Shown: positions 49,959-55,717 of the stretch, piece by piece
Position numbering within the stretch: the stretch's first letter is position 1
Layout of the letters: each line of letters opens with the position of its first letter
Position numbers and translations under genes: made by a program
From: Flavobacterium psychrophilum DSM 3660 = ATCC 49418
GTDB taxonomy: Bacteria; Bacteroidota; Bacteroidia; Flavobacteriales; Flavobacteriaceae
Length of the DNA: 55,717 bases
Direction: 5' to 3'
NCBI RefSeq assembly: GCF_002217405.1
Contig: NZ_MUHE01000026.1
Location: forward strand, 1 to 55,717
Notes under the pieces: model-generated
Database searches by the model: none
What the model saw: only the letters and a program-made list of their open reading frames with translations
What the model was told of the DNA's origin: nothing

Positions 49959-50346
49959 TAAAAATTTATTTTAAAAGCAATAAAAATGAATATAGTTTAA
50001 AAATAAGTCTAAATAACTCTAATAAGTTATGTTATTGTTATTAATATAATTATATTTACACCCAAATTAAGGTTTCTTTTTGTTTTGTAAAAAAAAGGAA
50101 TTAAAAGGGAATTTGGATAAATACCAAAGCTGTTCCCGCAACTGTAAGCTAGAAAGCTTGTTGTTATCTGCAAAGTCACTGTTTAAAATTCTAGAATTTA
50201 GAATTTAGATTTCATTTTTTTTAAGCTGAAATCGAAAATCCTAAATTAAAGATTAAGAATGGGAAGGCAAACAACAAGACGCAAGCCAGGAGACCTGCCT
50301 TAATTCTTAACAAATATCCAATCTCCGGGAAAGAGATTCTGAGATT
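49959..50346 (+). promoter_or_regulatory. 388-bp region upstream of the BtuB-like gene (promoter plus cobalamin riboswitch)
   Basis: A promoter probably lies at about 50034-50059 (TTG near 50036, TATATTTA near 50051). A weak iron-type dyad occurs at 49994-50016 (minus strand starts TTATTTAGA). The riboswitch fills 50066-50304. A hairpin ATCTCCGGGAAAGAGAT (about 50320-50338) lies just before the start codon and could occlude the ribosome site. No coding sequence is present. Confidence 0.5.
50066..50304 (+). promoter_or_regulatory. Cobalamin (AdoCbl) riboswitch
   Basis: The closing stem P1 pairs ATTAAGG (50066-50072) with CCTTAAT (50298-50304). Conserved elements in order are: GGGAATTTGGATAAATACCAAA (P3/P4, here in part), GCTGTTCCCGCAACTGTAAGC (50129-50149, matching the CTGnCCCGCnACTGTAA element), AAGTCACTG (50173-50181), GAAGGCAAACAACAAGACGC and the B12 box AAGCCAGGAGACCTGCC (50283-50299). 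A variable arm around 50182-50262 is unusually long and contains an AGATTTC-type repeat. It controls the BtuB-like/BtuG-like operon that starts 43 bp downstream. Confidence 0.93.
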
Positions 50347-52209
50347 ATGACTTTAAGAAATTATATTTTATTCTGCTTAATTTTTCTTTGTCAATTGGTT
50401 TTGGCACAAAATGATACTATAACAAATTTAAAAGAAGTTGTGGTGTCAGATACTTATCTGCATAACAATAACAAATCGCAATCTATTCAGGTTTTAAATG
50501 ATTCGGTAATAATTAAAAATCAATCTTCGCTTGCTAGTTTGCTTAATTACAATAGCACCATTTATTTTAAAGAATATGGTCGTGGTATGTTATCTACGGT
50601 TTCTTTTCGGGGAACAACATCAGCACAAACAGCCGTGATTTGGAATGGGATAAATATTAATTCACAACTAAATGGCAGCACAGATTTCAACACCGTAACG
50701 GGAAACGATTATGCTACAATTAGTGTTAAGGCTGGTGGTGGTAGTGTGATTTACGGTAGTGGTGCTGTGGGTGGTAGTGTGCATTTAAACAATAATTTGA
50801 GTTTCAAAAAACAGTTTACTAATACCCTACAATTATCTTACGGTAGTTTCGATACATCTGGAATAAACTATAAAACGCTACTATCTAACGAGAAATGGAG
50901 TACTCAAATTGGTTTTTCTTACCATGAGTCTAAGAACGAATATCCTTACATCGAGCTGTTTAATTGGAAAGGAGCGCAAAGAAAAAATTTAAACGGAGAA
51001 TATTTAAATACAAGTTTGAATGCTAATATTGGGTATAAAATTAATTCGAATAATCTCATTAAATTGTACAGTCAAACCTCAAATACCGACAGGCATTTGT
51101 CTTTAGTGTCTGAATCCGATACAAAAACAAAATATGTAAACAGTTTTAGTCGTAACTTATTAGAGTATGATAGTAATTTTTATCAATATTCTATCAATCT
51201 TAAATCAGCATATATTATAGAAGAATATCAATATTTTGCAAATATAGCAAGTGATTATTTTAGTTTTGGAAAGTCAGAAAGTGCCATTGCAAAATTAGAT
51301 TTTAGCTATCAAATATTAAAATCTTTAAAAATAAATACAATTTTAGATTATAGTCAAACTAAAGGTTATGGTACAAGTTTTGGTAATAACACAAGAAAAA
51401 TTGGTTCGGCAGCGCTATTAGTCAAACAACAGTTGGGTAAAAAATGGCAAAATGAGTTAGGAATTCGTCAAGAAATTACAGATAATTACAAAAGTCCGTT
51501 GCTGCTTTCTGCGGGAACGTCTCGCTTTTTGAATAACTGGTACACTGTAAAAATAAATTTTTCCAGAAATTACAGAATGCCCACTTTCAATGATTTGTAT
51601 TGGGAAGGAACTTCAGATCACGGAAATCCAAATCTAAAAGTAGAAAGTTCTTATCAAGCTGAGGTTGGAAATGTATTTTCGTTCAAAAAAATTAAGCTTT
51701 CTCAAACATTTTACTGCAATAAAATAAAAGACCTAATAAGTTGGAAACCTGGAGATGGTGGTGGTTGGACACCACAAAACACAAATAAAGTTACAACATA
51801 CGGATTAGAAACAGTATTGGGTTGGGCAAATAATATTGGCAAACATCTTTTTAGTATGAGCGGGAGCTATGCTTATACAATATCTCAAGACGAGGAAACA
51901 AAAAAACAATTGTTTTTTGTTCCTTTTCATAAAATTACAGCATCAGTAGGTTATTCGCATAAGAATTTTGCTGTAAATTATCAGTTTTTATACAACGGAT
52001 TTGTATATACAAGATCCGATAATGACCCCAAAGAAATCATAAAATCGTATAAAGTATCAAACATAGGGATCGATTATGATTTTAAATTTTTAAGCAATTC
52101 AAAATTAGGTTTTCAAGTACTTAATTTATTCAATAAAAAATACCAAACCCTAGAAGACAGACCATCTCCAGGTAGAAATTTTAATATATACATAACCCTT
52201 AAATTTTAA
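50347..52209 (+). CDS. btuB: TonB-dependent cobalamin/corrinoid receptor (BtuB-like)
   Basis: The 620-residue outer-membrane receptor has a signal peptide (1-20, ending LVLAQ), TonB-box-like ITNLKEVVVSD, a plug (about 45-155, STVSFRGTTSAQTAVIWNGI and GGSVIYGSGAVGGSVHL) and a barrel ending FNIYITLKF. BtuB assignment rests on the cobalamin riboswitch immediately upstream, a BtuG-like lipoprotein directly downstream and nearby cob salvage genes, as well as the compact size. It would import corrinoids across the outer membrane, powered by TonB. A TonB receptor is certain; B12 specificity is strongly supported by context. Confidence 0.9.
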   Translation: MTLRNYILFCLIFLCQLVLAQNDTITNLKEVVVSDTYLHNNNKSQSIQVLNDSVIIKNQSSLASLLNYNSTIYFKEYGRGMLSTVSFRGTTSAQTAVIWNGININSQLNGSTDFNTVTGNDYATISVKAGGGSVIYGSGAVGGSVHLNNNLSFKKQFTNTLQLSYGSFDTSGINYKTLLSNEKWSTQIGFSYHESKNEYPYIELFNWKGAQRKNLNGEYLNTSLNANIGYKINSNNLIKLYSQTSNTDRHLSLVSESDTKTKYVNSFSRNLLEYDSNFYQYSINLKSAYIIEEYQYFANIASDYFSFGKSESAIAKLDFSYQILKSLKINTILDYSQTKGYGTSFGNNTRKIGSAALLVKQQLGKKWQNELGIRQEITDNYKSPLLLSAGTSRFLNNWYTVKINFSRNYRMPTFNDLYWEGTSDHGNPNLKVESSYQAEVGNVFSFKKIKLSQTFYCNKIKDLISWKPGDGGGWTPQNTNKVTTYGLETVLGWANNIGKHLFSMSGSYAYTISQDEETKKQLFFVPFHKITASVGYSHKNFAVNYQFLYNGFVYTRSDNDPKEIIKSYKVSNIGIDYDFKFLSNSKLGFQVLNLFNKKYQTLEDRPSPGRNFNIYITLKF

Positions 52210-52214
52210 TAAAT

Positions 52215-53276
52215 ATGAAGTTCAGTAAATTGTTTTTAGTAGCTCTTATGAGCTTTCCATTGTTTTTTTCTTGTTCAAAAGATGAGGATGTGCCAGTAGC
52301 ACCAGTTTTAGGAGCTTATGAAAATGGCGCTTTTATTTTAAATGAAGGGAGTTCAGGACAAGGTTCTGTTTCTTTTATAGGTAATGATTTAACTAGTTTT
52401 ACACAAGATATACATGCCGTTGTTAACCCTGGGGACTTACTCGGAAAATATGTGCAATCTATGTTTTTTAATGGTGACTACGCTTATATTATTGCGGGAG
52501 GATCTAATAAAATTAATGTTGTAAACAGAAAAACATTCAAATTAGTTTCAAAAATAGAAACAGGATTGGTTAATCCAAGATACGGAGTTGTAGTAAACGG
52601 AAAAGCCTACGTTACTAATGCAAATACTTATTCTTTTTCAAATGCAGCTACTGGAAATACCGATGATTATGTTGCTGTAATTAATCTTACAACAAATTTA
52701 GTTGAATCTAAAATTCAATTAAATGCAACAGCAAATAGAATATTATTAGAAAACGGCAAATTATACATAACAGAACCATTTAATAGTACAAAATTATTAG
52801 TTGTAAACCCAACTACTAATACATTGGAAACACCTATAGATATAGGAGCTTCTGCCGATACAATGGAAGTTAAAAACGGATTTTTATACGCATTAAGAAG
52901 CCCTTTTGGAGGACCAAGTGAAATTGTAAAAGTAAAATTATCAGACGCTACGACAAGCACAGTTGTTTTTCCAGCGGCATTAAATGATGCTAAAAATTTA
53001 GATATTTATGAAAATAAAATCTATTACACAGTTGGCACATCAGTTTACGCAATGGATATAGCGTCAACCACTGCATCAACAATACCAGTTTTAAGTTATA
53101 CTTCAACTTCAGCATGGGGAAAAATGTACGGTTTTGCAGTAAATGGAGGGCGAATTTATATTGCCGATGGTGGCGATTTTTCAGCAAATAGTGAAGCCTA
53201 TATTTACTCATTAACAGGAACATTGCAAAAAGAATTAACGGTGGGAGTGGGACCAAATGGTTTTTATTTTAACTAG
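52215..53276 (+). CDS. BtuG-like beta-propeller surface lipoprotein (YncE/DUF5074 type)
   Basis: The 353-residue lipoprotein has a signal ending FFSC, mature start CSKDEDVP, a strong flavobacterial surface-export signal. The body is a propeller of YVTN/YncE-like repeats: GNDLTSFTQDIHAVVNPGDL, YAYIIAGGSNKINVVNRKTF, YVAVINLTTNLVESKIQL, LLVVNPTTNTLETPIDIG and IYIADGGDFSANSEAYIYSL. In Bacteroides, BtuG proteins of this kind bind corrinoid on the outside and hand it to BtuB. The gene lies 5 bp downstream of the receptor gene, behind a cobalamin riboswitch, and ends at a strong terminator. That it is a BtuG orthologue is inferred. Confidence 0.83.
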   Translation: MKFSKLFLVALMSFPLFFSCSKDEDVPVAPVLGAYENGAFILNEGSSGQGSVSFIGNDLTSFTQDIHAVVNPGDLLGKYVQSMFFNGDYAYIIAGGSNKINVVNRKTFKLVSKIETGLVNPRYGVVVNGKAYVTNANTYSFSNAATGNTDDYVAVINLTTNLVESKIQLNATANRILLENGKLYITEPFNSTKLLVVNPTTNTLETPIDIGASADTMEVKNGFLYALRSPFGGPSEIVKVKLSDATTSTVVFPAALNDAKNLDIYENKIYYTVGTSVYAMDIASTTASTIPVLSYTSTSAWGKMYGFAVNGGRIYIADGGDFSANSEAYIYSLTGTLQKELTVGVGPNGFYFN

Positions 53277-53302
53277 ATTGAAATAAAATTTATACAATTA
53301 TT

Positions 53303-53341
53303 TTAAGCCTCGTTCTAACCAATTAGAACGAGGCTTTTTTG
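53303..53341 (+). terminator. Intrinsic terminator of the btuB/btuG operon
   Basis: A 14-bp perfect stem, AAGCCTCGTTCTAA / TTAGAACGAGGCTT with loop CCAA, is followed by a T-run. It is one of the strongest terminators in the window and ends the corrinoid uptake operon. Confidence 0.93.
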
Positions 53342-53415
53342 TATTCATAAAAATAAAGTTTAGTATCTTGTAACAAAAACAACCCTCATTCGTCTTGACT
53401 ATATAACCAACTAGT

Positions 53416-53925
53416 ATGAACCAAATTGAATTTATAAACCATATAAAACCATTTACGAACAAAATGTTCAGGTTAGCCAAACGATTATTAGTAAGCACGG
53501 AAGAAGCCGAAGATGCAACCCAAGAAGTTCTAGTTAAACTTTGGAAGAAAAACAATCTGCTAAATGATTTTATAAGTATCGAAGCCTATGCCATGACGGT
53601 AACAAAAAATTATTGTTTAGATGTTCTGAAATCAAAACGAGCAAAAAATTTGCAAATTGTACATAATAACTATACCGAAAAAGGTGCCAGTTTGCAACAA
53701 AAAGTAGAAGACAATGATTCCTGCAATTGGGTAGAAAAAGCAATAAATGATTTGCCAGAACAACAAAAGCTAATTATCCAAATGCGAGATGTCGAACAAT
53801 ATGAATTTGAAGAAATTGCAAAAATATTAGAAATGAGCGAAGCAACAATTAGAGTAGCCCTATCGAGAGCCAGAAAAACAATAAGAGAAAAACTGACAAA
53901 CACCCATAACTATGGAATTCAATAA
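53416..53925 (+). CDS. ECF-type RNA polymerase sigma factor
   Basis: The 169-residue sigma factor has region 2 (about 8-80; KMFRLAKRLLVSTEEAEDAT, QEVLVKLWKKNNLL, AYAMTVTKNYCLDVLKSKRA) and region 4 (about 105-160; LPEQQKLIIQMRDVEQYEFE, EIAKILEMSEATIRVALSRA). It controls an unknown regulon, likely including its own operon. It overlaps the next gene by 14 bp, a typical sigma/anti-sigma arrangement. It starts 75 bp after the btuG terminator. Confidence 0.93.
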   Translation: MNQIEFINHIKPFTNKMFRLAKRLLVSTEEAEDATQEVLVKLWKKNNLLNDFISIEAYAMTVTKNYCLDVLKSKRAKNLQIVHNNYTEKGASLQQKVEDNDSCNWVEKAINDLPEQQKLIIQMRDVEQYEFEEIAKILEMSEATIRVALSRARKTIREKLTNTHNYGIQ

Positions 53926-54361
53926 AATAGAAATATTACTCGAAAAATACTTTCAAGGAGAAACCTCGATTGCCGACGAAAACGACTTGCGAAGCTACTT
54001 TTTATCTCAAGACATAGCACCACATTTACAACGATATAAAGCAATGTTTGGATATTTTACCCAAACAAAAAAACAAGAATTTGCACAAGAGACACTACAA
54101 ATTGCTAAAAAAAGAAAAGTTATGTGGCGCTCTGTTGCCGCATCTATTGTATTTTTGTTTGGTCTTGCAACATTTTTTATGATAAACACTAATAAGCCTG
54201 TAAATAAGCAACATGAGTTAGGAACTTATGAAAATCCCGAAATTGCATTCAAAGAAACACAAAAAGCACTAGCATTATTATCATCAAATGTAAATCTTGG
54301 CATAGAAAGTGTAAGGTATGTACAAGAGTACGAAACTACAAAGAAAAGAGTCTTTAAGTAA
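53912..54361 (+). CDS. Putative anti-sigma factor (single-pass membrane protein)
   Basis: The 149-residue protein has a cytoplasmic N-terminal region (1-70, KIEILLEKYFQGETSIADEN, DLRSYFLSQDIAPHLQRYKA) with a zinc-free anti-sigma-like helical look, one membrane helix (about 74-91, VAASIVFLFGLATFFMI) and a short periplasmic tail (92-149). There is no HxxxCxxC motif. The 14-bp overlap with the sigma gene and the topology suggest that it holds the sigma factor at the membrane and senses an envelope signal. I do not recognise a named family. Confidence 0.7.
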   Translation: MEFNKIEILLEKYFQGETSIADENDLRSYFLSQDIAPHLQRYKAMFGYFTQTKKQEFAQETLQIAKKRKVMWRSVAASIVFLFGLATFFMINTNKPVNKQHELGTYENPEIAFKETQKALALLSSNVNLGIESVRYVQEYETTKKRVFK

Positions 54362-54469
54362 AAATAAAAACAAGAAGAGGTTCTAGGCCTTCAAAAAAAA
54401 CATATAAGTAATTAGAAAAAAACGCTAAAAAAATAATTTTTTAAAAATCAATAAATAAAAATAAAAACC

Positions 54470-54997
54470 ATGAAAAAAAAATCAATAATTATAGCCTTAT
54501 TTGTTCTACTGCCATTTTTTAGTCAAGCACAATCGTTGTTCGATAAATATGACGGGCAAGATAGTGTAACTTCTATAATCGTAAACAAAAAAATGTTCGA
54601 TTTAATGAGTAAGGTAAAAATGGAAACTTCAGATAAAGATGCTCAAAAATATTTAGCATTGATAAAAAAATTAGACAACCTAAAAGTATTTATGACATCG
54701 AGCGTGAAAACAACTGCTGATATGAGATTTAATGTAGATAAATATCTTAAAAGCAGTAATTTAGACGAGTTGATGCGGGTAAATGATGGTGGGAAAAACG
54801 TAAAAATTTATGTAAAATCTGGAAGCTCAGATACCCAAGTAAAAGAACTATTAATGTTTATAGAAAACACAAACGCAAAAGACAATCAAACCGTTTTAAT
54901 GTCACTTACAGGCGATTTTGATATTAATGAAATTTCGACACTAACAAATAAAATGAATATCCCTGGCGGAGATGTTCTTAAAAAAGCAGGAAAATAA
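54470..54997 (+). CDS. DUF4252 exported protein (copy 1)
   Basis: The 175-residue protein has a signal peptide (about 1-21, LFVLLPFFSQAQ), no lipobox. The mature body matches the DUF4252 pattern: FDKYDGQDSVTSIIVNKKMF, KKLDNLKVFMTSSVKTTADM and LMSLTGDFDINEISTLTNKM. It is periplasmic or surface located, of unknown function. The gene starts 108 bp after the anti-sigma gene and 2 bp before a second DUF4252 gene, so it is probably part of a sigma-controlled operon. The intergenic region before it is A-rich without a clear promoter. Confidence 0.85.
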   Translation: MKKKSIIIALFVLLPFFSQAQSLFDKYDGQDSVTSIIVNKKMFDLMSKVKMETSDKDAQKYLALIKKLDNLKVFMTSSVKTTADMRFNVDKYLKSSNLDELMRVNDGGKNVKIYVKSGSSDTQVKELLMFIENTNAKDNQTVLMSLTGDFDINEISTLTNKMNIPGGDVLKKAGK

Positions 54998-54999
54998 TC

Positions 55000-55536
55000 A
55001 TGGTAAAAATAGTAAGATTCCTCGTAGGTTGTACTTTGGCTTTGTTATTTAGCTGTAAAAGCGAACCAAGTTTGCAAAAATATTTTGTCGAAAAAACCGA
55101 AAACAAAGATTTTTTAGCCATAGATTTGACTCCAAAAATGTTGAATATAAACAACGCTAAATTAACTGACTCACAAAAAGAAGCTTTAACATCATTTCGA
55201 AAAATGAATGTATTAGCATTTAAAGTAAATGAAAAAAACAAAGCCCAGTTTGATATTGAAAGAGCAACAGTAACTTCGATTCTCAAAGATGAAAAATACC
55301 AACAACTAATGAAGTTTGGTTCTGGTGCAGCAGGTGTTCAGATAAGTTTTGTAGGAACTGATGAGCATATTGACGAATTTATTATTTACGGAAACAAAAA
55401 AGAAAAAGGTTTTGCTATAGTGCGAGTGCTAGGAAAAGATATGAATCCTACTTATATTGTAAAAATAATGAGCCTTCTTAAAAACGGAAATGTTAATCTA
55501 GATCAATTAAAACCATTACAAGAGTTGATGAAATAA
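55000..55536 (+). CDS. DUF4252 lipoprotein (copy 2)
   Basis: The 178-residue lipoprotein has a signal ending ALLFSC (mature start CKSEPSLQ). The body has the DUF4252 features of the neighbour (FLAIDLTPKMLNINNAKLTD, FRKMNVLAFKVNEKNKAQFD, EKGFAIVRVLGKDMNPTYIV) but has diverged. Tandem DUF4252 genes downstream of an ECF sigma/anti-sigma pair are a recurring flavobacterial arrangement. They may form a target or sensor pair for the sigma system. Function is unknown. Confidence 0.85.
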   Translation: MVKIVRFLVGCTLALLFSCKSEPSLQKYFVEKTENKDFLAIDLTPKMLNINNAKLTDSQKEALTSFRKMNVLAFKVNEKNKAQFDIERATVTSILKDEKYQQLMKFGSGAAGVQISFVGTDEHIDEFIIYGNKKEKGFAIVRVLGKDMNPTYIVKIMSLLKNGNVNLDQLKPLQELMK

Positions 55537-55578
55537 TATGGTTATGCCATTCTAATAAAAAAAACACTTTAATTTGCT

Positions 55579-55682
55579 ACGTATATTGTCATCCAGAGAA
55601 ACAAGAAATTTCATAATCTGAATCACATGATAGGATTTATTACTCCTCACAATAGCAAACTGTGTATTTGTTATTCCAGTAA
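55579..55682 (+). repeat. Dispersed ~100-bp repeat, copy B
   Basis: It is the second copy of the element at 40522-40625 in the same orientation, with CGTATATTGT, CATAATCTGA, ATGATAGGATTT and CACAATAGCAAACTGTGTAT conserved. It lies after the last DUF4252 gene and close to the window end, so its right boundary is uncertain. Confidence 0.7.
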
Positions 55683-55717
55683 TACCAATTTAGCTTTAAA
55701 AATACTGGAATATTTAT

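Noticed and set aside
1..55717. tRNA, rRNA, CRISPR arrays and insertion sequences
   Set aside because: I looked for tRNA arms, spaced direct repeats and transposase-like proteins and found none that could be supported.

Overview
The window looks like a chromosomal segment of a member of the Flavobacteriaceae, most likely Flavobacterium or a close relative. The evidence is the very AT-rich sequence, the Bacteroidota-type promoters (TAnnTTTG boxes), proteins with type IX secretion (T9SS) sorting domains, many TonB-dependent receptors, surface lipoproteins with acidic export signals after the lipid cysteine, and flavobacterial housekeeping genes. I found no tRNA, rRNA, CRISPR array or transposase.

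Layout. 1-7.1 kb: an outer-membrane TonB-type receptor and a 1452-residue secreted T9SS type B repeat protein. 7.3-9.1 kb: argS. 9.2-13.8 kb: a probable haem/iron uptake locus (DUF6686, DUF6607, TonB receptor, DoxX-like protein, HmuY-like lipoprotein) arranged around a divergent promoter. 13.9-15.4 kb: small genes behind a compact cobalamin-type riboswitch (a 23-codon leader ORF, a PAS protein, a thioesterase). 15.35-31.3 kb: a large accessory cluster. Its minus-strand arm is DUF4856, imelysin, HTTM and TonB receptor. Its plus-strand arm is thioredoxin, ApbE, DUF4266, DUF3570, two YCF48-like propellers, an ankyrin protein and a DOMON/T9SS protein, followed by a second imelysin and a di-haem cytochrome. 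31.4-40.4 kb: housekeeping genes (ffh, folD, GNAT, lpxK, purine nucleoside phosphorylase, a hybrid histidine kinase, GAPDH, lipA). 40.8-43.4 kb: tonB, an ECF sigma factor and a glycosyltransferase. 43.5-53.3 kb: a corrinoid uptake and salvage locus (BtuC, BtuF, CWC/DUF5522, CobU, BluB-CobT fusion, CobS, CobC, cobalamin riboswitch, BtuB-like receptor, BtuG-like propeller). 53.4-55.5 kb: a sigma factor, a putative anti-sigma protein and two DUF4252 proteins.

The most interesting part is 15.35-31.3 kb. Two divergent arms share a 49-bp control region holding a perfect 20-bp inverted repeat. A 71-bp promoter/leader block differing at only 4 positions recurs 6.5 kb away in front of the second imelysin gene. 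A 23-bp dyad motif (arms TTATTTA / TAAATAA around 9 bp) occurs seven times, always at promoters of this cluster or of the haem locus, and is best explained as a Fur-type iron operator. I infer an iron-starvation-induced surface system in which imelysin and DUF4856 lipoproteins, a TonB receptor, a possible flavinylated or metal-binding DUF4266 protein made with a dedicated ApbE, beta-propellers, a DOMON protein and a di-haem protein act together in iron capture and redox chemistry. The individual families are known; the combined function is not established.

Intergenic DNA also holds several flavobacterial-looking dispersed repeats: a GC-rich REP-like stem-loop, a ~100-bp repeat present twice, AGATTTC short arrays (one inside the cobalamin riboswitch) and long hairpins.
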